Origin: Defluviimonas sp. SAOS-178_SWC
Lineage (GTDB): Bacteria; Pseudomonadota; Alphaproteobacteria; Rhodobacterales; Rhodobacteraceae
Length of the DNA: 64,000 bases
NCBI RefSeq assembly: GCF_039830135.1
Contig: NZ_CP156081.1
Location: 248,001 to 312,000, forward strand
Reading direction: 5' to 3'
Made by a program: the position numbers and the translations under genes
The notes under the pieces: model-generated
Databases searched by the model: none
What the model saw: only the letters and a program-made list of their open reading frames with translations
What the model was told of the DNA's origin: nothing
In this document: in pieces, positions 53,115 through 62,470 of the stretch
Layout: every line of letters begins with the position of its first letter
Position numbering within the stretch: position 1 is the stretch's first letter

Positions 53115-54856
53115 TTCTCGTCACTTTCCAGGGTCGAGATATCGCCTTCGGGCAGGCCAAGTTCCCGCGCCTTCAGAAGCCGGCGCATGATCTTGCCGGA
53201 CCGGGTCTTTGGCAGGTTCTGGCGGAAGACGATTTCCTTCGGGGCCACCGCCGGCCCCAGCCGCTTTCGGGCAAAGCCAAGAAGGTCGAGCTCAAGTTGC
53301 TCGTTCGGCTCATAGCCCTTGTTCAGTGCGACATAGGCCTTGACGATCTCGCCCGCCGTCTCGTCGGGGATGCCGATGACGCCGACCTCGGCCACGGCAT
53401 CATGTTCGATCAGGGCACTTTCGACCTCGAAGGGACCGATCAGGTGCCCGGCGCTCTTGATCACGTCGTCGGAGCGGCCGACGAACCAGAAATAGCCGTC
53501 GCTGTCGCGCATCGCGAGATCGCCGGACAGGTACCATCCGTCGCGGAAGCATTTCTTGTAGCGCGCCTCCTCGTGCAGATAGGCGCGCATCATGGATGGC
53601 CAGCCGGGGCGGAGCGCAAGCTCGCCGATGGCCTGCGCCTTGGCCAACTCCTTCACGCTGCCTTCCGTCACCTCTACAATCCCGGCCTCGATTCCCGGCA
53701 GGGGTTTGCCCATCGAACCGGGTTTCACGTCCATCGAGGCGTAATTGGCGATCATGATCCCGCCGGTTTCGGTCTGCCACCAGTTGTCGTGGAAGGGCAT
53801 GCCGAAGACCTCCTGCCCCCAAAGAACGGCTTCGGGGTTCAGAGGTTCGCCGACGCTCGCCATGAAGCGCAGTTTCGGGAACCGGTGCTTGCCGATCAGA
53901 TCGGCGCCCGCACGCATCAGCATCCGGATCGCGGTGGGGGCGGTGTACCAGACGGTCACGCCTTCGCGGGCGAGCATGTCGTACCATTGGTTGGGGTCGA
54001 ACTCCGCCTCGTCGACGATCATCGTCACGCCGATCACGAGGGGGGCGATGATGCCGTAGGAAGTGCCGGTGACCCATCCGGGGTCGGCGGTGCACCAGTA
54101 GATATCGTCGGGTCTGAGATCGAGAGCAAGCCGCGCCGTCACGCGATGCGCGACCACCGCTTCGTGAACGTGCAGCGCGCCTTTCGGCCGTCCGGTCGTC
54201 CCCGATGTGAAATGCAGCAGCGCGGGATCGTCGGGCCGGGTCGTGGCGGTCCTGAAGTCGTTCGCCGCCGCTTCCATCAGTGGCGCGAGGGCGGTACAGC
54301 CCTCGGCCTCGCCATCTATGAGGAGGATGTGTTGAAGCTCCGGCAGGCGGTCGCGGATGCCTTTGACTTTGCGACGGTAAAGCGCCGATGTCGTGATGAG
54401 AACGCGGGCGGAGCCGATCTCCATCCGCGACTGGACGGGTTCGGGGCCGAAGGCCGAGAACATCGGACAGAAGACCGCGCCGGACTTGAGGGTGCCGAGC
54501 GCGGCGAAATAAAGTTCGGGAACGCGGCCAAGGAGCGAATAGACGGTTTGGCCCCGCTCTACGCCCAGTGATTTCAATATATTGGCAAAGCGGTTGGCAT
54601 TCCGGGACAGCTCTCCATAGGTGAACACGCGTTCGGCCCCGTCGCGGCTGAACCAGCGCAGGGCGGTCTTGTCGCCGCGCCCCGCTGCGATCTGCGCGTC
54701 AAGCGCCTCGTGCGCGATATTCAAGCCGCCGCCCGACAGGCCCGCCAGCGCCTCGCGTTCCCTTTGCCAGGAAAAGTCCGCAGCCGCAGCCGCATAGTCC
54801 GGCATATTGGCCGCCTTGGCCTTGGACGGGTCTTTTCTCAGGATCGTTTCGCTCAC
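53111..54856 (-). CDS. Acyl-CoA synthetase (acetyl-CoA synthetase-like, AMP-forming)
   Basis: A 581-residue adenylate-forming enzyme with the P-loop-like [26 protein letters not shown], and the C-terminal catalytic lysine Lys555 in [12 protein letters not shown]. It activates acetate or another short acid with ATP and CoA. The start is a GTG (VSETILRK) placed because GGAG lies six bases upstream. It is the first gene of an operon with fused E1, E2 and ACP, and a strong FNR-like site is 80 bases upstream, suggesting induction at low oxygen. Confidence 0.9.
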   Translation of the reverse strand: MSETILRKDPSKAKAANMPDYAAAAADFSWQREREALAGLSGGGLNIAHEALDAQIAAGRGDKTALRWFSRDGAERVFTYGELSRNANRFANILKSLGVERGQTVYSLLGRVPELYFAALGTLKSGAVFCPMFSAFGPEPVQSRMEIGSARVLITTSALYRRKVKGIRDRLPELQHILLIDGEAEGCTALAPLMEAAANDFRTATTRPDDPALLHFTSGTTGRPKGALHVHEAVVAHRVTARLALDLRPDDIYWCTADPGWVTGTSYGIIAPLVIGVTMIVDEAEFDPNQWYDMLAREGVTVWYTAPTAIRMLMRAGADLIGKHRFPKLRFMASVGEPLNPEAVLWGQEVFGMPFHDNWWQTETGGIMIANYASMDVKPGSMGKPLPGIEAGIVEVTEGSVKELAKAQAIGELALRPGWPSMMRAYLHEEARYKKCFRDGWYLSGDLAMRDSDGYFWFVGRSDDVIKSAGHLIGPFEVESALIEHDAVAEVGVIGIPDETAGEIVKAYVALNKGYEPNEQLELDLLGFARKRLGPAVAPKEIVFRQNLPKTRSGKIMRRLLKARELGLPEGDISTLESDEK

Positions 54857-54936
54857 GCCCTGCTCCTCTCTTTTCAGGGGCCAAGCGACGGCAGACGCCA
54901 TCCTGTCCACGCTACTGCAAGGGCAGCGTGGCAGGA

Positions 54937-54950
54937 CTGATCGAAATCAA
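54937..54950. promoter_or_regulatory. FNR/FixK-type box upstream of the acyl-CoA synthetase operon
   Basis: On the minus strand the sequence is TTGATTTCGATCAG, matching nine of ten defined positions of TTGAT-N4-ATCAA. Its centre is about 87 bases upstream of the GTG start, compatible with activation of a promoter between them. This is the best candidate regulatory site in the window for oxygen or redox control. Confidence 0.65.
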
Positions 54951-54967
54951 CCTGAAGCGCTGTGTCC

Positions 54968-56236
54968 TCAACCTGCCTGAGCAGTCGTCACGGCCTGCTC
55001 CATCGCCGTGAGGAAGCGGGCCACCTCGGCCGTGGTATTGTAGTGACAGACCGAGACCCGGACGCAGGCGTCGAGCCCGAGCGGGTGCAGGATGTTGCCG
55101 CAATAGTGGTCGTCCTTGCGGATATGCACCCGGATGCCTTCGTCCCCGAGGAACTGGACGAGGTCGCCCGCCGCCATGCCGTCGAGCGTGAGCGAGACCA
55201 CCCCTTCGCGGCCCTCGGTCCCGGTGCCGCCGATGACGGTCACGCCGGGCATCTCGGCGAGGCCGCGCAGGTTGCCGGTGCCGTGGAGCATTGCCGCCAT
55301 CAGCCGGGCTTCGTGATCGTGGATCGCCTTCGCGGCGGCCTCGATCCGGGCGCGGCGGTTCGTGTCGCCGGCAAAGTTGCTGCCGAGCCAGTCGAAATAG
55401 TCGACGACGTCGGTGAAGGTCGCGTAGGCGCCGGCGTCGCGTGTTCCCAGCTCCCAGGTCTCGGCCGCGCCGCCAATGACCTGCTCCTTCGTGCAGTCGG
55501 TCAACCGGTCCGACGCCCAGCCGACGCCGTAGCCGTGGCGTGAGAAGACCTTGTAGGGCGAGACGGCATAGCCGTCGGCACCATAGGCCGCACAGTCGAT
55601 GTCGCCGTGGCTCGCGTGCTGGATGCCGTCGATGATAATGAAGCAGTCGGGTGCCTTGGCGCGGATTGCCGAAGCAATCGCGGCGACGTCGACCGACATG
55701 CCGGTGACGGGCGAGGTCTGGACGATGGTCGCGACGCGGATCTCGGGCGTGATCAGGGCGAGGTAGGCGTCAAGCCCGACCGTGCCGGTGGCGTCGTCAT
55801 GAACCGCCAAGAGATGCGGCCGCCCCGTCACCTCGGCCCAGCGCGCCATCGCGCTGCGCGAGGCGGGGTGTTCGAGCGTCGAGCCCAGCATGACGCCGCC
55901 GGGGGCGGCGCCAAGCGCTGCGGTGCGGATCAACCGGAACAGCACCTCCGTCCCGCTTTCACCGACGAAGACCTGACCGCCGGAGGCGTTGAGGAAGGTC
56001 CGCATGTCGGCTTTGCCGTTGTCGATGGCCGCCATCAGCGCCTTCGAGGCCGGGTTGTCGCGGCCCTGATTGTCGGGATAGCCGGCATAGGCAGCCGAGG
56101 TCTCGATCACCGACTTGAGCCGCAGCGCACCGCCGGCATTTTCGAAGAAGATGCGCGGCCCCTCGAAGGGGCAGACATCCACATGGGCGAAGCGGTCGCG
56201 GATGGCTTTCATCAGGCCGGGTCTGTCTTCGAGCAT
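54968..56236 (-). CDS. Class V aminotransferase-fold PLP enzyme
   Basis: A 422-residue PLP enzyme with FFENAGGALRLKSVIE at the N-terminus, a phosphate site VFVGESGTEVLFRLIR, GIQHASHGDIDC and the PLP lysine in AVSPYKVFSRHG. It belongs to the cysteine desulfurase/isopenicillin N epimerase class, but the sequence is distinct from the other class V protein at 43.8-45.0 kb. AAGGA lies eight bases before the ATG. It is divergent from the amidase gene, and the pair may act on the same compound. Substrate not determined. Confidence 0.84.
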   Translation of the reverse strand: MLEDRPGLMKAIRDRFAHVDVCPFEGPRIFFENAGGALRLKSVIETSAAYAGYPDNQGRDNPASKALMAAIDNGKADMRTFLNASGGQVFVGESGTEVLFRLIRTAALGAAPGGVMLGSTLEHPASRSAMARWAEVTGRPHLLAVHDDATGTVGLDAYLALITPEIRVATIVQTSPVTGMSVDVAAIASAIRAKAPDCFIIIDGIQHASHGDIDCAAYGADGYAVSPYKVFSRHGYGVGWASDRLTDCTKEQVIGGAAETWELGTRDAGAYATFTDVVDYFDWLGSNFAGDTNRRARIEAAAKAIHDHEARLMAAMLHGTGNLRGLAEMPGVTVIGGTGTEGREGVVSLTLDGMAAGDLVQFLGDEGIRVHIRKDDHYCGNILHPLGLDACVRVSVCHYNTTAEVARFLTAMEQAVTTAQAG

Positions 56237-56265
56237 GGCGGGTTCCTTTCCACGGCACAGTGTCG

Positions 56266-56329
56266 ATTGCCACATGCACCGGGCGGCGCGGCTTGGCAAT
56301 CCCGGGCCGATTTCCTTTGATTTCGGCCC
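56266..56329. promoter_or_regulatory. Inverted repeats in the aminotransferase/amidase divergent gap
   Basis: Two inverted repeats lie in this 151-base gap: ATTGCC (56266-56271) with GGCAAT (56295-56300), and GGGCCGA (56304-56310) with TCGGCCC (56323-56329). They may be operators for a regulator encoded elsewhere, as no regulator gene adjoins them. Confidence 0.35.
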
Positions 56330-56387
56330 GCTCGTGCTCCAGCCTCCCGGTGGGCGGGCCGGATGGCCCGGTTGCAGGGGGCAATTC

Positions 56388-57815
56388 ATGAGCGATCTCG
56401 ATCTGTGCTACATGCCGGCGCATGAGGCGCTGAACCGGTTCCGGGCGAAGACCCTGTCGCCTGTCGAGTTGATGGAGGCGGTGATTGCCCGCGCTGGTGC
56501 GGTGCAGGGCAAGGTCAACAGCCTGACCTTCACCCATTTCGACCGTGCGATGGATCAGGCCCGCAAGGCCGAGGCGAAATTTGCGAAGGGTTCACGGACG
56601 CGCGCGTTAGAGGGGTTGCCGGTTGCGGTGAAGGACGAGAGCGCGATCAAGGGGATGCCGACATCTGGCGGTTCGCTGATCATGAAGGACGACATCGCCG
56701 ACCACACATCGGTCGTGAACCAGCGCATTCTCGCGGCGGGCGGAATCGTCCATGCCCGCACCGCGACGCCGGAGTTTTCCTGCGCGGGCTACACCTGGTC
56801 GCGACTTTGGGGCGTGACGCGGAACCCGTGGAACACCGACTTCACGCCGGGCGGATCGTCGGGCGGGTCGGGCACGGCGCTGGCCTGCGGCAGCGCCACG
56901 CTGGCGACGGGATCGGATATCGGCGGGTCGATCCGCATTCCCGCCTCGTGCTGCGGTGTCGTCGGGTTCAAGCCGCCCTATGGCCGCAACCCCGAGGATC
57001 CGCCCTTCAACCTCGACTTCTACTGCCACGAAGGTCCGATGGCGCGGACCGTGAAGGACACGATCCTTTTCCAGAACGTCATGGCGGGGCCGAGCCCGCA
57101 GGATATCGCGACGCTGCGGCCGAAACTCCGGCTTCCGCTTGAGATGAAGCCGATCAAGGGCTGGAAGATCGCCTGTTCTATGGACCTCAGCATCTACGAG
57201 GTCGACCCGGACGTGCGCAAGAATACCGCGGCGGCGCTCGACGTCTTCAGGTCGCTCGGCGCGACGGTCGAGGAGGTGGACCTCGGCTGGACGCCTGACG
57301 TGCTTGACGCCGGGATGACCTATCTCAGGCACCTCTTCGGCGCCTATATCTCGCAGCTTCTGAAGGACCACGGCGACGACATGACGACCTATGCCCGGCA
57401 GTTCGCCGAGGACGGGAAGAAGTCGAAACCTGTGGATTTCGTTCGTAGCCTCGACGTGGCGGCGGGGATGTACCGGACGCTTGGGCCCATCCTTGAGCGC
57501 TACGACGTTCTGATCTGCCCGACGAGCGGGCTCCCGGCCGTGCCGGCGGATTTCGACCAGTCGAAGGATACGGTGCAGATCAACGGCAAGGTGGTCGACC
57601 CGTTCCTCGGCTGGGTTATGACGCTGCCCTTCAACATGCTGAGCCGCTGCCCGGTCCTTGCCGTCCCGTCGGGCCATGCCGCGAACGGGGTGCCGACCGG
57701 GATCCAGATCGTCGGACGCACCTATTGCGACGCGGACGTGTTTCGCGCCGGTCTGGCTTACGAGGCGGCGCTGGGCGGCTGGTTCACCGGCCCGGCGTCG
57801 CGTCCGAACCTCTGA
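56388..57815 (+). CDS. Amidase signature family hydrolase
   Basis: A 475-residue amidase with the full Ser-cisSer-Lys triad: Lys82 in GLPVAVKDESAIKG, cis-Ser157 in TPGGSSGGSGTALACGS, and nucleophile Ser181 in SDIGGSIRIPAS. AGGGGG precedes the ATG by a short spacing. It hydrolyses a carboxamide to acid and ammonia. It diverges from a class V PLP enzyme and ends four bases from the convergent glutamine-synthetase-like gene. The native amide is unknown. Confidence 0.9.
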   Translation: MSDLDLCYMPAHEALNRFRAKTLSPVELMEAVIARAGAVQGKVNSLTFTHFDRAMDQARKAEAKFAKGSRTRALEGLPVAVKDESAIKGMPTSGGSLIMKDDIADHTSVVNQRILAAGGIVHARTATPEFSCAGYTWSRLWGVTRNPWNTDFTPGGSSGGSGTALACGSATLATGSDIGGSIRIPASCCGVVGFKPPYGRNPEDPPFNLDFYCHEGPMARTVKDTILFQNVMAGPSPQDIATLRPKLRLPLEMKPIKGWKIACSMDLSIYEVDPDVRKNTAAALDVFRSLGATVEEVDLGWTPDVLDAGMTYLRHLFGAYISQLLKDHGDDMTTYARQFAEDGKKSKPVDFVRSLDVAAGMYRTLGPILERYDVLICPTSGLPAVPADFDQSKDTVQINGKVVDPFLGWVMTLPFNMLSRCPVLAVPSGHAANGVPTGIQIVGRTYCDADVFRAGLAYEAALGGWFTGPASRPNL

Positions 57816-57818
57816 GCG

Positions 57819-59210
57819 TCAGACCGTGTGCAGGTAGAGATCGTAGTCGACCTCGGAGATGGTTCGGGCCACGCGGGCATATTCGGCCGCCTTCACGGCG
57901 GTGAACGTGCGGTGCATACCCTCGCCAAGCGCCTGTTTCAAGAAGTCCGAGCCTTGCGCCGCCTCGATCGCCGCACGCCAGTCGCGCGGGATCGCCGGGC
58001 CGCTCTCGTCCTCGGCATAGCCGTTCCCGGTGGTCTCCGGGCCGGGGTCAAGCCGGCTGTCGAAGCCGTGCAGAATCCCCGCGAGCACGGTTGCGGCGAC
58101 AAGATAGGGATTGGCATCGACACCGGAGGGACGATGTTCTATCCGCCGCGCCTTCACGTCGCCCTCAGGCACCCGGAGCGCGACGGAGCGGTTGTTGACG
58201 CCCCAGCTTGTCGAGACGGGCGCGTAGCTCTGGTTCGCGAAGCGGCGCCAGGAATTCAGGTGCGGCGCGAAAACCAGCATCGACTCGCCCATCGTCGCGC
58301 GAAGCCCGCCGAGCGCGTGCAAAAGCGTGTCTGCCCAGCCTGAACCGGGCTTTTCGGCAAAGACGTTGACGCCCGCCTCATCCATCATCGAGACGTGGAA
58401 ATGCATGCCAGAGCCGGCATATTCCTCCACCGGTTTCGCCATGAAGCAGGCGGTCACGCCATGCGCGCGCGCCTGTTGCCGCACGATCCGCTTCAGCCGC
58501 ACGAGATCGTCGGCGGCCTGCATCACGTCCTCGCGGTAGTGAAGGGTCAGCTCGTACTGGCCGGGCGCGTATTCCGAGATCATCGTCTCGGCCTTGATCC
58601 CGGCCTTTTCGGCGCCGGCATAGATGTCGGAGAACAGCGGCAGCATCCCGTGCAGGTGATCGACCGAGTAGACCTCGGTCTTGTGGCTCGGGCGGCCGTC
58701 GAGAACGTCGGCGGCGGGGCGCACCTTGCCGTCGGGGCCGCGATCCCTGGCGAGAAGGAAGAATTCCAGTTCGAACGCGCCGGCCGGCTTCAGCCCGCGC
58801 TGCGCGAATGCGTCGACCTGCCTTTGCAGGGCATGCCGGGGGTCGGAGGTCATGACCTTGCCGTCAAGCTCGTAGAGCGACAGGAACACCTCGGCGCGGG
58901 GAGGCGTCGTGTTGTGCAACGGCTGCAGAGTGCCGGGGATCGGCCAGGCGCGAAGGTCGCCGTCGCCCTGGTCCCAGATGAGGCCGGTCTCATGCACGTC
59001 CTCGCCGCAGATATCGAGGCCGAGGATCGAAATCGGCATGTGCCGGCCCGATTTGTAAAGGCTCACAAGCTCGTGCCGGCGGATGATCTTGCCGCGCCCG
59101 ATGCCGTTGGAATCGTGCAGGACGATGTCGATCGCCTCGATTTCGGGGTGGGCGGCGAGGAAGTCTTCGGCCTCGGCAAGGGTCGCGCCCGAGGGGCAGG
59201 TCTGGGTCAT
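57819..59210 (-). CDS. Glutamine synthetase-family ligase, gamma-glutamylpolyamine synthetase (PuuA)-like
   Basis: A 463-residue glutamine synthetase-fold protein with SNGIGRGKIIRRHE near the start, the metal-binding FELEFFLLA, ATP/ammonia-site segments GSGMHFHVS and FANQSYAPVSTSWGVNNRS, and HRPSGVDANPYL. This branch ligates glutamate to amines such as putrescine. The start is MTQTCPSG, four bases after GAGGA; a longer TTG start reaches into the upstream gene. It follows the class III aminotransferase by seven bases. No puuB, puuC or puuD homologue is adjacent. Confidence 0.88.
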   Translation of the reverse strand: MTQTCPSGATLAEAEDFLAAHPEIEAIDIVLHDSNGIGRGKIIRRHELVSLYKSGRHMPISILGLDICGEDVHETGLIWDQGDGDLRAWPIPGTLQPLHNTTPPRAEVFLSLYELDGKVMTSDPRHALQRQVDAFAQRGLKPAGAFELEFFLLARDRGPDGKVRPAADVLDGRPSHKTEVYSVDHLHGMLPLFSDIYAGAEKAGIKAETMISEYAPGQYELTLHYREDVMQAADDLVRLKRIVRQQARAHGVTACFMAKPVEEYAGSGMHFHVSMMDEAGVNVFAEKPGSGWADTLLHALGGLRATMGESMLVFAPHLNSWRRFANQSYAPVSTSWGVNNRSVALRVPEGDVKARRIEHRPSGVDANPYLVAATVLAGILHGFDSRLDPGPETTGNGYAEDESGPAIPRDWRAAIEAAQGSDFLKQALGEGMHRTFTAVKAAEYARVARTISEVDYDLYLHTV

Positions 59211-59217
59211 GATGTCC

Positions 59218-60591
59218 TCAGGCAATAAGTTCGGTCAGGATTTCGTCGAAGGCGGCGATCAGCCGGTCGATCTGGCGTTTCTTGGTCGCGGGGCTGATCA
59301 GCATCATGTTGTGGAAGGGCGCGATCAGGCAGCCGCGATTGAGAAGCGCGGTGTGCAGTGTCGCCTCCACCTCGGGCATGTGTGCCATTGCGGCCTCGGT
59401 GCCGTTTTTCAGGGGGCCGGGAGCGCAGATGAACTCCACCCGCGCGCCGACGCGGACGACGTGCCAAGGGGCCTTATGCTTTTCGATGACCGCAGACAGG
59501 CCGGAACAGAGACTTTCCGCGCCCTGTTCCATATGCGCGTAGGCGTCCTTCGTCATGACCTCGGCGAGGTTCGCGCGGAGGCAGGCGAACTGCATCGGGT
59601 TGGCCGAAAGCGTCGTGCCCATGCCCGAATGGCCCGAGGAACGGCCGGCATTGTAGGCAAGGTAATCCTTCGCCACTTTCGGACGCAGGCCCCAAACGGC
59701 GGTCGGCATCCCGCCCGCCACGCATTTGCCCAGGACGAAGATATCGGGGTCGAGCCCGTTGACGCCGGTGTGGCCGCCGAGGCCCGAGGAAATCGTGTGC
59801 GTCTCGTCGATGATCAGAAGCGCGCCATGCCGGGTGGCCAGATCGCGCAACCCGTCGTGGAAGCCGGGTTGCGGCAGGACCATGCAGGAATTGGTCATCA
59901 CCGGCTCAGTCAGGATCGCGGCGATCTGGCCGGACTTCAGTTCGGCCTCGACGCTGGCGAGGTCGTTGAACTCGGCGCAGGCGGCCAGTTCGGTGAGATC
60001 CGTCACCTGTCCGGTCAGGCCGGGGCGGGTCATGGTCTTGCCGTTCCGCCTTTCCACCATCGTGTCATCGACCGTGCCGTGATAGCAGCCGTTGAAGACC
60101 AGAACCTTGGGCTTTCCGGTCACCGCGCGGGCGACACGCAACGCGAAGCGGTTGGCGTCGGTCGCGGTCGTCGCGATCTGCCATTTGAACTCGCCGAAGC
60201 GCTCCGTCAGGAGTTTGCCGGCCTCCAGTGCGGCCTCTGTCGGCAGCATGTAGGTCAGGCCGTTCTTCGCCTGCTTGCGGATCGCCTTCGCGACCGGCTT
60301 CGGCGAATGACCGAACATGGAACCGGTGTCGCCAAGGCAGAAATCGTCGATCCCGTAGCCGTCGAGATCGGTCAGGCGCGCGCCTTTCGCCTTTGCCACC
60401 AGCATTGGGAAGGGCATCGGCCAATCCTTCATCCAGTGCATCGGCACCGAATCGAGGTAGTTGTCCGCACCTTCGTTCAAAGCCGCCCTGGTCTTCGGAC
60501 GCGACGCCGCAAAGCGTTTCGCTTCGCGCTCGGCGACCGTCTTCAATCGGGTCCGGGAAATACCTGCGATGGTCTCGGTTGCGCTGGGCAT
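59218..60591 (-). CDS. Class III PLP-dependent aminotransferase
   Basis: A 457-residue fold-type I aminotransferase with DLDGYGIDDFCLGDTGSMFG, ATTATDANRFALRVARA, IIDETHTISSG and the PLP lysine in LGKCVAGGMPTAV. It resembles glutamate-1-semialdehyde aminomutase-type and omega-amine aminotransferases. AGGAG is seven bases before the ATG. It pairs with the gamma-glutamyl ligase gene downstream, suggesting polyamine or other amine utilisation. The promoter region carries two identical palindromes. Confidence 0.86.
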   Translation of the reverse strand: MPSATETIAGISRTRLKTVAEREAKRFAASRPKTRAALNEGADNYLDSVPMHWMKDWPMPFPMLVAKAKGARLTDLDGYGIDDFCLGDTGSMFGHSPKPVAKAIRKQAKNGLTYMLPTEAALEAGKLLTERFGEFKWQIATTATDANRFALRVARAVTGKPKVLVFNGCYHGTVDDTMVERRNGKTMTRPGLTGQVTDLTELAACAEFNDLASVEAELKSGQIAAILTEPVMTNSCMVLPQPGFHDGLRDLATRHGALLIIDETHTISSGLGGHTGVNGLDPDIFVLGKCVAGGMPTAVWGLRPKVAKDYLAYNAGRSSGHSGMGTTLSANPMQFACLRANLAEVMTKDAYAHMEQGAESLCSGLSAVIEKHKAPWHVVRVGARVEFICAPGPLKNGTEAAMAHMPEVEATLHTALLNRGCLIAPFHNMMLISPATKKRQIDRLIAAFDEILTELIA

Positions 60592-60628
60592 GGCGTCGCT
60601 CCTGAGGGACAGCGCCTTATCCGCGATT

Positions 60629-60703
60629 TTTGATCAAATTGGAAGCGCTCGTTGGCGGCTGCGTTTGCTAGTGACCGCGACCCGCGCGCAATGTTTGATC
60701 AAA
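60629..60703. promoter_or_regulatory. Two identical TTTGATCAAA palindromes upstream of the aminotransferase-ligase operon
   Basis: The perfect 10-bp palindrome TTTGATCAAA occurs at 60629-60638 and at 60694-60703, 65 bases centre to centre, flanking the likely promoter between cobS and the aminotransferase gene. The second copy touches the cobS stop codon. Two widely spaced identical operators suggest cooperative binding or looping by a repressor. No regulator gene is adjacent. Confidence 0.55.
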
Positions 60704-61453
60704 TCAAGCCAAGCTCACGAGAACTGCCCAGCCGGCGCATTCTGCGACCTGCTGCATCGCCCCCATCACGTCGCCTGTCTGCCCGCCGATCTGACGTATC
60801 GCAAGGGCTGCAACCGCGGTCGCGGCGAGGGCGACGGCGAATGCGGCGACAAGCGCCGTCCCGAAACCCAACGGCAGGAGGCAGGCGAACCCGATCGCAG
60901 CCGCGACGCGCGCGGGAACCGGATCATCCCCGGCTGCGGACCGGCCCAGACCATCCGTTCGGGCCGCCGGCATCAGGACCAGCGCTGCCGGAAGCACGGC
61001 GCGGGACGCTGCCGCAAGACCGATGAGCGCGGCGGTGGCGGAGCCGTTCTCTGCCAGTGCGGTGATGCCGAGGCCGCGAAAACCGATGGCGAGGATCAGC
61101 GCGATCACGCCATAGGACCCGATTCGGCTGTCGCGCATGATTTCGAGCTTGCGCGCCCTGTCGCGGCCGCCGCCGAATCCGTCTGCGAGATCGGCCAACC
61201 CGTCCTCGTGCATGGCGCCGGTGGCAAGGACAATCGCCGCGAGGGCCAGAATGGCGGCCATTGCCAGCGGAAGACCGAGCGAGAGGCCGACCGCGGCTCC
61301 AAACGCTCCGATTGCGCCCACGGCAGCGCCCGCCAGCGGCCACGCCCAGGAGGAGGACGCCATGTCGGGGGCCCCGCCCCGAAGCGCGCCGACGGGCAGC
61401 CGAGTCAGCAGGAGGAAGGCCAGCCTAAGCTCCTCTGCCCGGCGCGCGCTCAT
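60704..61453 (-). CDS. cobS: Adenosylcobinamide-GDP ribazoletransferase (cobalamin synthase)
   Basis: A 249-residue, hydrophobic multi-helix protein with the CobS signature ATGAMHEDGLADLADGF and GGGRDRARKLEIMRDSRIG. It joins alpha-ribazole to adenosylcobinamide-GDP to make adenosylcobalamin, at the membrane. Its start overlaps the cobT stop, and the group cobU-cobT-cobS forms one operon on the minus strand. Confidence 0.94.
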   Translation of the reverse strand: MSARRAEELRLAFLLLTRLPVGALRGGAPDMASSSWAWPLAGAAVGAIGAFGAAVGLSLGLPLAMAAILALAAIVLATGAMHEDGLADLADGFGGGRDRARKLEIMRDSRIGSYGVIALILAIGFRGLGITALAENGSATAALIGLAAASRAVLPAALVLMPAARTDGLGRSAAGDDPVPARVAAAIGFACLLPLGFGTALVAAFAVALAATAVAALAIRQIGGQTGDVMGAMQQVAECAGWAVLVSLA

Positions 61454-62469
61454 GCTTCGGAGACTCCCGCCTCGCCGAATGTCGCCATCCCGTTGTGGCA
61501 GGCGAGCGCCGCACGGACGATCCCGAGTGCCAACGCCGCCCCCGACCCTTCGCCGAGCCGCATGTCGAATTCGAGGACCGGGCGTTTTTGGATTGCCGCG
61601 AGGAGCTTCCGGTGGCCCGGTTCGGAGGATGTGTGACCGACAAGGCAGTGGTCGAGAAGCCGCTTGTCGGCGGCATGGAGAACGGCAGCTGCGGCGGTAC
61701 AGATGAAGCCGTCGAGGATCACCGGAATGCGCGCGGCCCGCGCCGCCAGAACCGCGCCGCAGATCGCTGCCTGCTCGCGTCCGCCAAGGGCGGCAAGGAT
61801 GGCGGGCGCATTGCCAATGGCGTCGGAATGGCGCTTCAGACCGCGCTCGATCACGTCGATCTTCCGGGCGATTCCGGCCTTGTCAGACCCTGTTCCTGGC
61901 CCGACCCATTCCGCCACGGGGCCGCCGAAGCAGGCCGCGGCGAGCGCCGCGGCGACGGTCGAGTTGCCGATGCCCATTTCGCCAAGGATCAGGATGTCGG
62001 CGCCTTCGTTGACCGCCGAGGCGCCCTGCCAGAAGGCGTCGAGGCAGTCCGTCTCGGACATCGCAGGGCCCTCGGTGAAATCCGCCGTCGGCTGGCCGAG
62101 GCTGAGTGCGATGACCGAAAGCTCCGCCCCGTTCACCGCGCAAAGTTGGTTGATCGCCGCGCCGCCCGCTTCGAAATTCGCCACCATCTGGGCGGTCACT
62201 TCCTGCGGATAGGGGTTCACTCCCTGCGCGCAGACGCCGTGGTTCCCGGCAAAGACGAGCGCTTGCGCCGTCCAGATCTCAGGCCGGGCCGTCCCGCGCC
62301 AGGCGGCCATGAACTCGGCGATCTGTTCGAGCCGGCCAAGCGAGCCTGGTGGTTTGGTCAGCGAGTTCTGACGCATCCGCGCGGCTTCCGCGGCGTGGTC
62401 GTCGGCGACGGGCAGCTTGTCCGCGAGATTCGGGATCTGCGAGAGAGAGGTGAGGCGCGGAAACGTCAT
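61450..62469 (-). CDS. cobT: Nicotinate-nucleotide-dimethylbenzimidazole phosphoribosyltransferase
   Basis: A 339-residue CobT. Diagnostic regions include RMRQNSLTKPPGSLGRLE, FAGNHGVCAQGVNPYP, EMGIGNSTVAAAL, and the C-terminal catalytic glutamate segment RLGEGSGAAL. It activates dimethylbenzimidazole to alpha-ribazole phosphate for the cobalamin lower ligand. One base separates it from cobU, and it overlaps cobS by four bases. Together with the adjacent genes this gives the nucleotide-loop assembly steps. Confidence 0.95.
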   Translation of the reverse strand: MTFPRLTSLSQIPNLADKLPVADDHAAEAARMRQNSLTKPPGSLGRLEQIAEFMAAWRGTARPEIWTAQALVFAGNHGVCAQGVNPYPQEVTAQMVANFEAGGAAINQLCAVNGAELSVIALSLGQPTADFTEGPAMSETDCLDAFWQGASAVNEGADILILGEMGIGNSTVAAALAAACFGGPVAEWVGPGTGSDKAGIARKIDVIERGLKRHSDAIGNAPAILAALGGREQAAICGAVLAARAARIPVILDGFICTAAAAVLHAADKRLLDHCLVGHTSSEPGHRKLLAAIQKRPVLEFDMRLGEGSGAALALGIVRAALACHNGMATFGEAGVSEA

Positions 62470-62470
62470 G

